Assembly: GCA_020137815.1 (NCBI GenBank)
Contig: CM035352.1
Coordinates: 3,886,385-3,950,384, forward strand
Direction of reading: 5' to 3'
DNA from: Hormiphora californensis
Taxonomy: Eukaryota > Ctenophora > Tentaculata > Cydippida > Pleurobrachiidae
DNA length: 64,000 nucleotides
This document shows positions 15,964 through 27,736 of the stretch, in pieces. The stretch's first letter is position 1. Each line of letters begins with the position of its first letter. A model generated the notes under the pieces. It was not told where the DNA came from. It ran no database searches and was given only the letters and a program-made list of their open reading frames with translations. The translations under genes were made by a program, and so were the position numbers.

Positions 15964-16134
15964 CAGTCGGACCCCGATTTAGTGGCATCATCGGGGGGAA
16001 AAATCCTGCCACTAAATCGGGGTGCCACTAAATCGGGTTCAAATAATGTTAATTTTCGTATATCGGGGGAACAAAATCCTGCCACTAAATCGGGGTGCCA
16101 CTAAATCGGGGGCCACTAAATCGGGGTCCGACTG
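15964..16134. mobile_element. Short TA-flanked MITE, pogo/Tigger-like ends
   Basis: Ends CAGTCGGACCCCGATTTAGT and its inverse (AATCGGGGTCCGACTG), flanked by TA on both sides. The interior repeats CCACTAAATCGGGG several times. CAG-starting ends with a TA duplication are typical of pogo/Tigger non-autonomous elements; this family recurs across the window. Confidence 0.7.
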
Positions 16135-16219
16135 TATTATATGTTTACAATTAAAGATCAATTATTGTGGTTCTTTGAATCGAATGATAGCATCATACGA
16201 ACTGTATGGAATTCCAATA

Positions 16220-16425
16220 GGGTAGCGACTGGCTATTTGAAATGGCGGCTAATTTGAAACACCCCCTCTATAACAGGCCAGCAGGTGCCCTAGATTTGGA
16301 TTCAGTGGGCTTGGCATGAGTTCTGACTAGCCCACTGATGTCTAAAATCCAAATCTGGTGCACCTGCTGGCCTGTATAGGGGGTGTTTCAAATTATCCGC
16401 CATTTCAAATAGCCAGTCGCTACCC
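16220..16425. mobile_element. 206-bp palindromic TA-flanked MITE
   Basis: Arms start GGGTAGCGACTGGCTATTTG and end in the inverse, flanked by TA at 16218-16219 and 16426-16427. The arms pair almost throughout (AAATGGCGG against CCGCCATTT, AGGCCAGCAGGTG against CACCTGCTGGCCT). No coding capacity. The TA duplication fits a Tc1/mariner-type MITE. Confidence 0.75.
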
Positions 16426-16936
16426 TATACAGTTGGCTCTCGATTCACCCGGAGTGCTGGTCCATTTAGGGTAAAAAATTTGGGGTTTGGACAAAGCAAT
16501 CTGTCAGAGCATTGGCCTGACCCGTTCTCGTTTCTCTCAAATTTCCGTTCTGCACGCGGAGCGCGCGAGAATTACTGTGGTCAGAGCATTGGCCTGACAG
16601 AAAGCAATTGGCACGGTAATTTGAGGTCCAGGGTATCAATAGAGGAGAGAGGGAATTCACAATATATTCCTGGCTCATTACCTGTTTTCGTCTCGTTGTT
16701 GTGTTAGCCAAGGCATGCTAACTTCGGATCCACTTGTTAGTTCTGTCTCACTCCTCTCAAACATGACACCTGTGTGATGGAGTCATGTTAGTTCTGTCTC
16801 AAGCTCCGCTCGAACATGTTTTTTGTTCCTGTGTGAGACAGGGTCGAGCAAGGCAATCGAACATGCCACCTGTGCAATCGTGTGATGGAGTTAGTCGTTG
16901 TATAGATCATGTTCCCAAATTACTGGGCATGCATGT

Positions 16937-18180
16937 GCTGTAGAGTGGGTGAAGTTTCATTTCTGTAACAAGTCTAGTTTTAAAAACTGGAGCAAATGAC
17001 ACCATATATGGGCATACATACCAGGTGATTCCTGCCATTTCGATGTAGATGCCCCGTGACCCATTCTTCATTAAATCCTTGACATAAAGCTAATTAAAAT
17101 CAGGGCTTTAACTTTTCAAAGAAGCAATAACTGTACGCACTTAACAGCAAAACACTTGTCCTGGGAAAGATCAAAGATTAAAGATATTTATCATTAAGAG
17201 TGCTACAACTTGCACCCTACATCGCTGATCTGTGCTACTAAATCCAACCACATCGAAATATACTTCAAGTCTACCCTGTCAGATCATTGGCGCGTGAGAG
17301 CTGTTGTCAGAGCATTTAATTGGCCTGCCAGCATCTACCCAAACATAAGTAAGGGCCCAGTTACAAAATTGGAAACTGGTAATGGTATTAGTTTCCAGTT
17401 CCCAGCTCCCAGTTACGAATGACAGTGCTGACACTGCACACAGCGCTGCTTTAAATGCAATTCACATCGAAATTCGGTCACGTGATCGTAGATGACACAC
17501 GCAGCATAGTTCATCAGGAGCTAGAAACTGGCGTCAGTTTCCAACCTGCTGTCAGTTTCCAATTTGTAACTGGAGCGTAACAACAAAAGCCCTCACTTTG
17601 GCCTGAATTAGTAAAATGATCATTTATATGTTTACAAGTTTTTTCCCGCAGCAATTACTCCACCCCTATGACCGTGGCAAATTTCACACAACTCAAATGA
17701 GGGTCTTTTTAGTGTGATCGTATTATAATAATAACCAGTGGCGTTTTCCCACTCTCCAGTTTGTCTGTCCGCCATCGGCCAAGGGGTCCAAGTCCATTGT
17801 GCCTTGGTCAGGCATAGCAGAAAGACTGTGACTATGGTGGGCGACATTACCAAACGTTAAGAAACTTTGAGTACCAAAAATCTAGTAGTTTGTAATTTTT
17901 TCAGGCACATTTATAATCAGACCATTTAAAAAGAATATCAATATTATATGCGGCCAATCACAGCGAGGTAACATATTCAATATAAGACCTATCACAGTGC
18001 GGCTAGGTATCATATTTAATATACGACCTATCTCAGCGAGATATCTTTTTATCAAAATGCTTTTTATCATGGTTGCACCTGCATTTTTTAATATACTAGC
18101 GCACCCATTGGGTGCGCCTCAAGTAAGGGCTTTTTGATAACCCACCCGGCTTCGCCGGGTGGTTCTTTTCGATTACCTAC
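16937..18180. repeat. 1.2-kb duplicated segment, copy 1
   Basis: Near-identical to 19349-20580, in the same orientation. The shared block starts near GTGGGTGAAG and ends at GGGTGGTTCTTTTCG. It contains a minus-strand open frame of 73 codons (17632-17853) starting MVMSPTIVTVFLLCLTKAQW, signal-peptide-like and identical in both copies. Because the DNA is also near-identical, that conservation does not by itself prove coding. At the right side are perfect short hairpins (GCGCACCCATTGGGTGCGC; ACCCGGCTTCGCCGGGT). Confidence 0.85.
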
Positions 18181-18243
18181 AACTATGGCTCATGCAACTA
18201 TGGCTCATAAAATCTATGAGCCATAGATGCATGCAACTATGGC

Positions 18244-18624
18244 TCATAGATTTTTACTTATTAATGTAGCCCCAGTTTCTTCCCACAAAAGGTACCCTGC
18301 CGATCTCCGGTCCCCCACCAGATGGTTAACCCCCGCACGAACAGATGTTTGATAAAGAGCATGAAGGTCACCACAACAGGGGCGCATAGTATACGTACCA
18401 GTTCGGTATGGGTTCCCAAAGTTAATCGCAAACGATAGTGCCGTCACTTCACCCGAGAGGCACCATTTGTGCACTACCACCTGCCTGTTTCCAGGCGTGT
18501 ACCTCTGATCGGGGTACAGTAGTAGGGTTCGGTCCATCGAGTCGTCATAGCAGCTATGATCGAGTCGACCCAGGTAGCGCTGTTCTTTCTGTTTTGCCAA
18601 TCTAGCTGTGGGGGGCCAGTCCAA
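18244..18624 (-). CDS. Unrecognised 126-codon open frame between the duplicated segments
   Basis: An open frame of 126 codons on the minus strand, starting MDWPPTARLAKQKEQRYLGR and containing WCLSGEVTALSFAINFGNPY and CCGDLHALYQTSVRAG. Composition is balanced, unlike the microsatellite-derived frames around it. I recognise no domain. It sits immediately downstream of the decayed retrotransposon on the same strand and may belong to a repeat. It may be a chance frame. Confidence 0.15.
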   Translation of the reverse strand: MDWPPTARLAKQKEQRYLGRLDHSCYDDSMDRTLLLYPDQRYTPGNRQVVVHKWCLSGEVTALSFAINFGNPYRTGTYTMRPCCGDLHALYQTSVRAGVNHLVGDRRSAGYLLWEETGATLISKNL

Positions 18625-18779
18625 AGGCTAGTGACTTGGTTTGTATTGCGCTTTTGCTAGTTGCGGATTTGCTTCTGCCGTGATGGTTTTCAACAGACTC
18701 TACCTGATGAGATCAGGACTTTGCCAGTATGCACTTTTAAACTACCATTGGTATAGAGTCGTTTTGGTGGTAGCGTTAT

Positions 18780-19320
18780 ATTTTATTTGAATAGACCGGA
18801 TTTGGTGACTACATTGGTGAGTTTCCTTAGTTCTAGTGGCTCGTCTTCATTGTATATGTTTTCTTTGATGTTTTGGTACTCTTGTGTGTCTGAGGTGGTC
18901 AGGTCAGGACAGTTTAGTAGTTTGTGTTTGGAGTTTTCTCTTGCCCCGCATAACTCACAGTTGGGTTTTATGGAACTGTCTCTGTGGGAGAGGGCACTTC
19001 CCAGGCCAGGTTGTTCTGGCCCGATATGGCTAGTGTCAGACTTCTCATTGTTTCCTTGTTTTTGATTGTTAGTTTTGTGTTTTCTTTAATAATCTTCCCG
19101 ATAATCGTTGTAGTGAACTCAGAGTACTTTTTTTTGTCTTTAGTTCAGCGATTATTCCTGTCTTGTGTTGTTGTTTCAGCTTTGCCGTTATTTGGCTCTT
19201 TGTTTGTCCCAGTGCATTCTGGGTGTTTTTGCTGTTTGCAGTCGCTTGTTTTGCTATTTGATCTGCCCTCTCATTACCTTCTATGTTTGCAAGGGCCTTC
19301 ACCTTTACTATTTCTACGCC
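18780..19320 (-). pseudogene. Decayed 3' end of a non-LTR retrotransposon (RNase H region)
   Basis: The minus strand codes ALANIEGNERADQIAKQATA, the GNExAD signature of the RNase H domain found in Jockey/I-type non-LTR retrotransposons. After at least two frame changes it continues with HRDSSIKPNCELCGARENSK and HKLLNCPDL, the C-x2-C ... H ... C zinc-knuckle-like motif that usually follows. It then runs to a stop near 18788. The upstream reverse transcriptase is absent, so this is a 5'-truncated, frameshifted copy. Confidence 0.7.
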
Positions 19321-19348
19321 ATTATCTCTTTGCAGTTTGTGTATACTT

Positions 19349-20580
19349 CGCTGTAGCGTGGGTGAAGTTTTATTTCTGTAACAACTCTAGTTTTAAAAAC
19401 TGGAGCAAATGACACCATATACATATAATATGGGCATACATACCAGGTGATTCCTGCCATTTCGATGTAGATGCCCCGTGACCCATTCTTCATTAAATCC
19501 TTGACATAAAGCTAATTAAAATCGGGGCTTTAACTTTTCAAAGAAGCAATAACTGTAAGCACTTGTCCTGGGAAAGATCAAAGATTAAAGATCTTTATCA
19601 TTAAGAGTGCTACAACTTGCACCCTACATCGCTGATGTGCTACTAAATTCAACTCTACCATATCGAAATATACTTCACGTCTACCCTGTCAGATCATTGG
19701 CACGTGAGAGCTGTGGTCAGAGCATTTAATTGGCCTGCCAGCTTCTACCCAAACATAAGTAAGGGCCCAGTTACAAAATTGGAAACTGGTAATGGTATTA
19801 GTTTCCAGTTCCCAGCTGCCAGTTACGGATGACAGTGCTGAAACTGCACACAGCGCTGCTTTAAATGCAATTCACATCGAAATTCGGTCACGTGATCGTA
19901 GATGACACACGCAGCATGGTTCGTCAGGAGCTAGAAACTGGCGTCAGTTTCCAACCTGCTGTCAGTTTCCAATTTGTAACTGGAGCGTAACAACAAAAGC
20001 CCACACTTTGGCCTGAATTAGTAAAATGATCATTTATATGTTTACAAGTTTTTTCCCGCAGCAATTACTCCACCCCTATGACCGTGGCAAATTTCACACA
20101 ACTCAAATGAGGGTCTTTTTAGTGTGATCGTATTATAATAATAACCAGTGGCGTTTTCCCACTCTCCAGTTTGTCTGTCCGCCATCGGCCAAGGGGTCCA
20201 AGTCCATTGTGCCTTGGTCAGGCATAGCAGAAAGACTGTGACTATGGTGGGCGACATTACCAAACGTTAAGAAACTTTGAGTACCAAAAATCTAGTAGTT
20301 TGTAATTTTTTCAGGCACATTTATAATCAGACCATTTAAAAAGAATATCGATATTATATGCGGCCAATCACAGCGAGGTAACATATTCAATATAAGACCT
20401 ATCACAGTGCGGCTAGGTATCATATTTAATATACGACCTATCTCAGCGAGATATCTTTTTATCAAAATGCTTTTTATCATGGTTGCACCTGCATTTTTTA
20501 ATATACTAGCGCACCCATTGGGTGCGCCTCAAGTAAGGGCTTTTTGATAACCCACCCGGCTTCGCCGGGTGGTTCTTTTC
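19349..20580. repeat. 1.2-kb duplicated segment, copy 2
   Basis: Direct repeat of 16937-18180, differing by scattered substitutions and small indels. The copies are separated by the 1.17-kb block that holds the retrotransposon fragment. Both end at the same GGGTGGTTCTTTTCG hairpin edge, and the 73-codon minus-strand frame recurs at 20042-20263. The arrangement could be a tandem segmental duplication or two copies of one mobile element. I see no LTR-type TG...CA ends or tRNA primer site. Confidence 0.85.
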
Positions 20581-21539
20581 GCCCCTTTCCACGTCAATAA
20601 CACGGTTGCCATGGCAACTGAATTGGTAATTATGGGGACTGGCATGTTAAAAGTCATTCGAAAATATTAACAAACTTCCACTGGAAGTTCCAAAAGTGTA
20701 AATGGCAGCTTTACAGCTTTGAGCACATAAAGTGTTTTATGAAGGAGCAGCCTGTCGCGTAGATACCGCTGAACGAACGACTTCGACTTCGATAATATAA
20801 TAATAGACAACTCGTTTTGATTTTCCTTAATTTGAAAGGGACTGCAGTAGACTGCCTGCTCCTAGCACGGTGGGCGAAAAACAAAGGGTTGGGTCCAGGA
20901 CCCACTTCTCGGATGTAGGAAGGAAAAAATGGAAAAAACTGGCTAAAAAGTTGGCAAACGCTGCTGGCAGCGCGGGATAAGGCAGCACTTTTCAAGCTAA
21001 AAAGTGGAAAAACGGACAAAAAAGTGGAGAAACGACGTAAAATTTTTTGGAGAGAAATGGAAAATTTACAGCGCGCACAATGCAAATACACACATTGCGC
21101 GGCATTTTAGGCAACGGAATGTGCATTTTCTCGCGCTTTATTGTCATTACAGAGTCAAACCTCGGTTTATCGGATGGATTAATTTCCCACGATCGAGGAC
21201 AATGTTTCACCTCGTATTACATACCACATAAAAACCTAATGACAAAGTCTCTTATTTTACATATAAATTCAAATTGTAATTGAAAATCATTCACAGAAAC
21301 GAAAAAGATAAGAATTCATATTGTCCAACTTCAAGCCTTCTATAAGTATGAATCCTACAATTATTACTTATTATATTATTTACGCTCCTCAACCATTCAA
21401 TTGACACGGACAGGTGCCGATAGAAAAAGAAAAGATGTTACGCTCCACAGGCACAATGGGACTGGCATTGGAACCGTCCAACCACTACCAGGTTTTTATA
21501 AAACTTTTAATTCTGAATTTCTCACGCTCTACCCACGCT
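20581..21539. other. Intergenic stretch, nothing recognised
   Basis: AT-rich sequence with overlapping short frames on both strands (20711-21283), none with a known motif or splice support. The last part is probably the 3' flank of the minus-strand sulfotransferase. Confidence 0.4.
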
Positions 21540-24452
21540 CTAAACACAGCTGCTCTTAACCAGGTTCCAGTTAATTTTAAGGTTAGTATCAAACAAATTC
21601 TGTAGTTCATCATCAAAAAATGCCCCAAATGCACTCTTTTTGATGGATCGGGAAAAGTCCCCCCACGTGTCCATGGATCGAGGGTCAGCAAGCTCACTGG
21701 CGTCCGTTTCTGCCAGAATCTCCTCCACTTCCTCGTCGGAAAAATTGGAAACGGAGAAGGGCACACCAAGGTGATTTGTGATGGTCTGAAGGACTGCACG
21801 GGGGTCTCGATTGAGGTCGTCTAACTTCAGGAACATCACCTGGAGATGATGGGTCGAATTAAGTTGGAAGTGGAATGGAAATTGAGAAGGTTCTGAACTC
21901 TGGATGGGACAGGGTACGAATAGGGACACCTGGGCCGGGGGGGGGGGGGGGGGGGCTAGGGGATTGGTCCGGAGGATATATTATGGGAAGCGCCGGGGAA
22001 GAGAGGAGGGGCCGGAGGATATTGGATGGGTCGGGGGAGATGGTGGGGGCCGGGCCGGAGGATATGAGAGGGAGAGGAGGGGAGAGAGAGAGAGAGAGGA
22101 AGGAGAGAGAGAGAGGGGTCTTCGTTACCTGGAGTTCATCGGTGTTTTCTAGAAACTCCAAAAAGTGCCTTTTGTAGTTGTACGGGTTGTGAGGGTCCTC
22201 CTCTCTGTCCAGAAACACATCTACAAACTCCTTAAAACCTGCAGAGGTAACTGTGTTAATCAGAGTCCCTTAATCCAGCCCTCAAACAATGACAATGTTT
22301 GAGGGCTGGGTGAAGATCCAAATATTGGATTGTGTGTAACCGCGAGTAAGTAAAGACTACAGATAAGCGGCGATCTGGAATGATACTCGGCACTCGCTAA
22401 AACTCGATAAAAAGTAACTTTTTAAACACAGAAACAACTGTTGTGTGTTGGTAAACTTACTGATTTGTTTGTTAAACGAATAGTTGTAAAGATCAATGGC
22501 TGTGTGTTTTGGGTTGCGGATAATGTAAAACACCCTCGCTTTCTGTACAGTTTTGCAAATCAGGGGATATCTGAAAATATACATTAGATTTAAACCCGGT
22601 AGACCGTTTTTAGTCACAACTCTGCCATTTTTATTTTTTCCCTGCCCGGGTGAATGCCGAAGGCATTCACCCGGATGCCTTTTTACTTTGTAAAAAGGCA
22701 TAGCAGGGTTAGAATTCGAAAACGACATTTTGGTATACTAACTAATCGGTAGAGGGACATTTTTTGGTCACACTTTCGTTGCGAGGGCAACGGTGTAGCA
22801 ACTAGAGCCGCGCGCACAGTGACGAGCTACTCCTTCATCAAACACCTCATTGACACAGTTTGATGGATGCGTGTGCGCGCGCCACTCAACAATACATGAA
22901 ATGCTCTGCCGCGCGTTTCGCGTGTTACATACAATTACACATTTTCATCTTGCGAGTCGAGTGTGAGATGTTAAATAAGTAGTTAAGTTGGAATGTCAAA
23001 AGCTGGTTAGCAAGTGTCATGTGATTGGGAGTTAGCTAAATACTCTAAGCTATGTGAGAAGTATACTGACAGCTAGATCGTATGCATCTCACATTACATT
23101 ATGACCAAGCCTTGATCCTGTTGGCAGTGACAATGTCACTGACATGTGAAACGGTAGGGCAGGGAAACACAGCATTATGAATACATAATGCAATAATTCT
23201 TGTTTTTCTTTATGATAAAGAAAGACAATAAAACGCCAAATAATTCTATTCAAGACGGACTTTGCCAAAAAAGCCAGATCAGGAAAAAAATGAAATGTTT
23301 GACATTAGGCTGGACGCACAGTAATGCGGGTTCATAATTGCCAAAACTCTACTAACTGCTGAAGCTTCATCACTGAGAACACGCGACCATGTGTGTTTGG
23401 TCACATTGATACCTGAGTGAGATCGAGGTCGCGTGGCGACCGAGATCGATCTCGTGGAGCGAGAATAGGTTGCAATGGAGCCAACATGTGTGTCTGTTAT
23501 TTTGGGCTACGTAAAAGCCTCTTTTAAGAGCGGAATGGGGTAAATCCTGACGCATTCTTAGTGATGAAGCTTCAGCATAGTATAGTTTTGGCGATTATCA
23601 TTATATGAACCTTCATTACAGCACGTCCATCCAACAAGAGTTGCCCCTCAGATACCCCTTTCCCCCCCCCCCCCGGCACTGTGGATTGCTGACCTGAGTT
23701 TGGAGTGAAAGATATTCCCCTCGGGTCGGAGACTGTCTGGGTGGGTCGCCTCGTACCTATGTAGTGCCAGGGGCATTACGGCAAGATTCAGCTTCCTCTG
23801 TATCGATGACTGAAAATAGTGTGTGCATTTTATTGAACATCAAAACCCAAATATTTGATGATTTCCAGTGCACCCAAAGGAGAACTGTTGCTTAGCAACG
23901 CACTGAATTTGAACTGTTGCTTACTTAGCAACGCACTGAACGTATGTTTTATAATTGTACCAGCAACCACGTTCTCCTCTCAGCTACTTCTCAGTTATAC
24001 TCACAATTAGTTTGTAGAGAATATGACAGACAGCCTGTCCCCCCACTACGAGGGTATGACGCCACTACCACGTCCGCTGACTGTAGAGTAATCAGGTTGG
24101 AACAATTGAAATCTGAAGGGTTATATTTGGAGTCAAAATTATATTTGTTGTTACAAAATACAGTCGATTTCCTTTACTGGGGGGGGGGGAGTTTATCCTC
24201 CCTGTAATTCGGGGTTCTGGTAAATTGGGGCCCGGTATATATCGGGGTCCGACTGTATTAATGAATAGCACTGGAAAGCATACTTTTTAATGAAAATGGG
24301 TCGAGTGATAAGTTGTCGATATTCTTTGTTACTGCCTTCAGAGATCTCTTCCAGTTTACGAGGCTCCTCGGCTCTGTTGGCTCTGGGTCAACTGCCTCAG
24401 CAACTGAGTCAGTACTACTTGTAGCTGCAACGCTACTTACAGGGCTATCCAT
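21540..24452 (-). CDS. Divergent cytosolic-type sulfotransferase
   Basis: Minus-strand exons at 24452-24333, 24080-24005, 23809-23694, 22570-22461, 22238-22129 and 21839-21540, about 277 residues (cytosolic sulfotransferases are usually 285-300). The family moves a sulfonate from PAPS to hydroxyl or amine substrates. Exon 2 has DVVVASYPRSGGTG in the place of the PAPS-binding (A)TYPKSGTTW motif. Exons 3-4 join as NIFHSKL-RYPLICKT, where family members have KTHLPY. Exon 4 has VFYIIRNPKHTAIDLYNYSF, the 3'-phosphate-binding region. Exon 6 has MFLKLDDLNRDPRAVLQTI, the usual FLKYEDLKxDP block. The catalytic Lys is Arg here and the terminal RKGxxGDW motif is degenerate (IKKSAFGAFF). Phases fit at every junction except exon 2 to 3, so a small exon may be missed. 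The start could also be the ATG at 24506. Catalytic activity is doubtful. Confidence 0.72.
23311..23629. mobile_element. Inverted-repeat element in the sulfotransferase intron
   Basis: The ends TGGACGCACAGTAATG and CATTACAGCACGTCCA are inverted, as are TTGCCAAAACT/AGTTTTGGCGA and GAAGCTTCATCACT/AGTGATGAAGCTTC. The interior has GAGATCGAGGTCGCG/CGCGACC-type pairing. It is a probable MITE; no clear target duplication. Confidence 0.6.
24161..24255. mobile_element. Short pogo-like MITE remnant in sulfotransferase intron 1
   Basis: TA, then CAGTCGATTT on the left and ATCGGGGTCCGACTG followed by TA on the right. The interior has GGTAAATTGGGGCCCGGT. Same end family as 15964-16134. Confidence 0.55.
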
Positions 24453-24506
24453 ATTACACTGCTGATATATAGGGGATGGGAGGCTTGTTGATATATTATA
24501 AATCAC

Positions 24507-25178
24507 CCCCCCCCCCCTGCTGATATTTCCCGCAGTCTACTGTGGTATATCAAATAATTCCCTCCCTCTGTTTTCACACCTTTCATAATTCCCGGGGTCG
24601 TTTTATAATAAATAACCACGGCTAGTAAAGTGATGAAATTTGATAATCCCCTACGGGGATTATCACACGATATTCCCCTCGTCACTCCGTTCCTCGTGGA
24701 TATCGTATTGATATACCACCCTGACAGGGTGGTATATCAGATTTCATCCCTCTACTAGCCGGGGTTATCTATATTATATTGGATGGCACTCATGTGAGGA
24801 GATTTAACAATTCACCCGATTTAAAAAGCCACAAACAACACTCCCTGAAAACATATTTGAGGAGCCAGGATTTACGGACTCCCTTGCACCTCTGGAGATC
24901 TCCTGGAGATGTCCCCGTAGGTGCAAGGGAGGTCGCAAGAACAGAACTCTGAACTATAATACTGGCAAATTGCCGGTGATAGCAATATGGGAACAACACA
25001 GAAATGAGTGGGAAAACAATAAGATGGAGCTATGAGAAAACAAGAAGAATGAGGAGAGAAAACAAGAGAGGCGTGGAGATCCCATAGTCTACTGTGGATA
25101 TCTCCCTCTCGTAGTTTCTTCGCCACAGGGAAAAAGCTAGCATACCTTTGTGATGTGTGAGCCATAATAAAAGCACAT

Positions 25179-25277
<99 letters not shown>

Positions 25278-25297
25278 AGAGAGGAGAGAGAGAGAGA

Positions 25298-25354
<57 letters not shown>

Positions 25355-27628
25355 GTTGTGGGATAGAAGAGGTTTATAATTTACCTTACCCCATGTGTGC
25401 TGTATATCAGATATAATATGATAAAAAGACCGGATAGGAGGATACAATAAAAAGGATAATTTATGCATTTGCAGGAACTTGGTGGGAACTTCGTTTTTTA
25501 TCCCATGAGGGGCGAGGGCATGAGGCTGAGGCTGGCCATTGTCATGGGATCAAGGCCTATATAATACATATAGATAGGCCTATCCAGCTGCGTGAGCCAG
25601 ACCCGCTGTCCCGTAGCGTGGGAACGAAAAAGAAAGGGTCGAAGGCCGAGGCGCACGTCAGACATATCAAGGACCAAATCCAAATAAGCTGGGATGGGAC
25701 ATAAGTGGATATTTTAACAGGGGTATTCCTCGCCTAGCTCGACCCTCTTTCCGTGCACTCCGTGCAAATGTAAAGGAAGGTTAGAATTGTATTGTTAGTC
25801 GAACATGACAAGGTTTTCTATTATTTGTGAATCATGATTGTGCCAAGACAATGTCTCCCGGAGCAAAAGGGTGTGTTTTTTAACGAGCCCAAGTAAACAT
25901 GAGTAAACTAGCCCTCTAATCCTAGCTGTAAAACTGAGACATACAGAGACGTGCAATAATCACTTTAATACCCACCTCGCAGAAACCTGCCAACTACTGC
26001 ATTCAGACTCCAAGTTCCATAATTTATTATCGCTGGTCATTATACTCCTAACGTCTCCTCTTCCCTTTTTTAGCTTGTATACCAGATCCTACTGCAGCAA
26101 CCTAAAACAGAGATGTGTGTTAGTGTGGGGCCTTGTTGAGTGACTCAACTGCAGTGCAGGGCCACGGTTTTCTAATGCTGTGGAAATGACCTGGACTGGC
26201 AAGGAAAAATTATAGTACACGCGTGTAATTTTCAATTAAAGTTGAACTTGGGGCATTGTACAAGTTAGCTTGCGTGAAACAATTGCCTTCTCTCTTTTTC
26301 CTCCCTCTTTTTCTCTCTCCCAGCCTTTCCAGTTTCAGTGTTAGTTATACAGTGTGTCATGACAGAGAAGGATAGATAGAGAGGGAGCGACATAGAGATA
26401 GAGAGTGAGCGATAGAGAGAGAGTGAGAGAGATAGAACTCTAACAGTCCTACGACTTCGCTTGCATTCAGTGTCGTGTCAATTATTGCTTTGGACACATA
26501 ACTCAGTAGATGTAGTACGTATTGTACATGCAGCCCCGCTCTAATTTCGTACCAAATACGATATACCGATACAGCTAGAAGTGGCTGCAGTAGTAGTAGC
26601 TCAATCAAGTTCGTTCAGTTACGGGTGCTCTGCTAAGGAATTAGCACTCTATAATTTTGCTAGTTTTATTTCTCTACTTTTCAATACTCCATCCTTAGTG
26701 AGCTGTCAATTTCTCTCTCTACATACTTCATCCACACACCCACATAATATATGTCCCAGCTGATTTGGAAATTATTTTTAGCCTCTCTGCTTCACTGTTG
26801 AACGATCCATGTATGTGGTGGAGCTTATACTGAACAGGTGGGGACATTGTCAGGCCAATGCTATGACACTGGTGACAGGGTTGCCAAGCTAGACTGTGTT
26901 TCGTGTGCCCAAATGGAAAGGGAGGGTTAGAACATAACATGACAGGGTACTGTATATCGTTAGACCGTGCACGTTAGTGTTGGGTTCGTGTCAACACATA
27001 ACCTCATACCCAATTTAGGTTGCATCCTATAACATACACCGCTCCAGCCTATGTGATATAGTTGGAGGTTGGTGTAAAAATAGAAATTTGTTGTTTGGGG
27101 TTATCTTTTCGGAAAATATAACTGAGCAAATGATATACAGTTGGACCCCTATTTACCTGACACTCCGATCTACCTGGCAAACCTCTTTCCCGTGAGCATC
27201 CCAGTCCAGCAGTTAGAGTCTAAGTGTCTGGGAGAACTCTCTCTCTATTTCGGAGCTGGTAGTTATGCTAAGTCGAACCTCGCGTATGCTAATTAAGGGG
27301 CACGTGAGACCCCTGAGACGGAAGTCATGTCAATTAACCATCCCTCTCTTTTTCTCACTCTTATGCACTAACACCAAATTGGTGCCTCAATCTCACTCTA
27401 TAACCTACTTCCTCTCTCTCTCTCCTTTTCTAAGCTGTAAGTAGGGTGTGAATTATTCTCTCCCGCCCTTTTCCAGGCAAGTCCGTATAGTTTTGTGCTC
27501 ACACAAACTTCTAGTAGAAGCATTTGATTTTGAATTAATCAGCTGCTTTAAAATTTTCAATTGGCTTTCTGTTTTGTCAATAATTATAATTCCGACACTA
27601 CCCCTGCACCACACATGTTTATATTTAT
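24507..27628. other. Repeat-rich intergenic stretch without a recognised gene
   Basis: Contains a run of perfect hairpins at 24655-24735 (GATAATCCCCTACGGGGATTATC; TGATATACCACCCTGACAGG with its inverse), a (GA)n array at 25177-25350, looser GAGATA repeats at 26365-26435 and a decayed pogo-like end near 27138. The motif GGAGGGTTAGAACATAACA near 26920 recurs near 42240. ORFs here are short and carry no known motif. Confidence 0.45.
25177..25350. repeat. (GA)n microsatellite
   Basis: About 170 bases of GA repeat with single-base phase slips; source of the Arg-Glu and Ser-Leu ORFs on both strands. Confidence 0.95.
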
Positions 27629-27736
27629 GCCGGTTTGCACATGTAATTGCATGTGGTCTCATTGATATAATAATTTGTCTGTTTGTGTCATGGGGAGCCG
27701 TGGTATATTATCTGACCTAATTTCGAAAATTCTATA

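Noticed and set aside
15176-16012. 278-codon minus-strand ORF opposite the EGF/Ig exon
   Set aside because: Shadow of the Lys-rich plus-strand exon; its Phe/Leu-rich stretch is the reverse of the AAG-rich tail.
16937-20580. LTR retrotransposon with 1.2-kb LTRs
   Set aside because: No TG...CA termini, no primer-binding site or polypurine tract, and the internal region has only a truncated non-LTR RNase H fragment on the minus strand.
20711-21091. 126-codon minus-strand ORF
   Set aside because: No motif, no splice evidence, and overlaps equally long frames on the plus strand.
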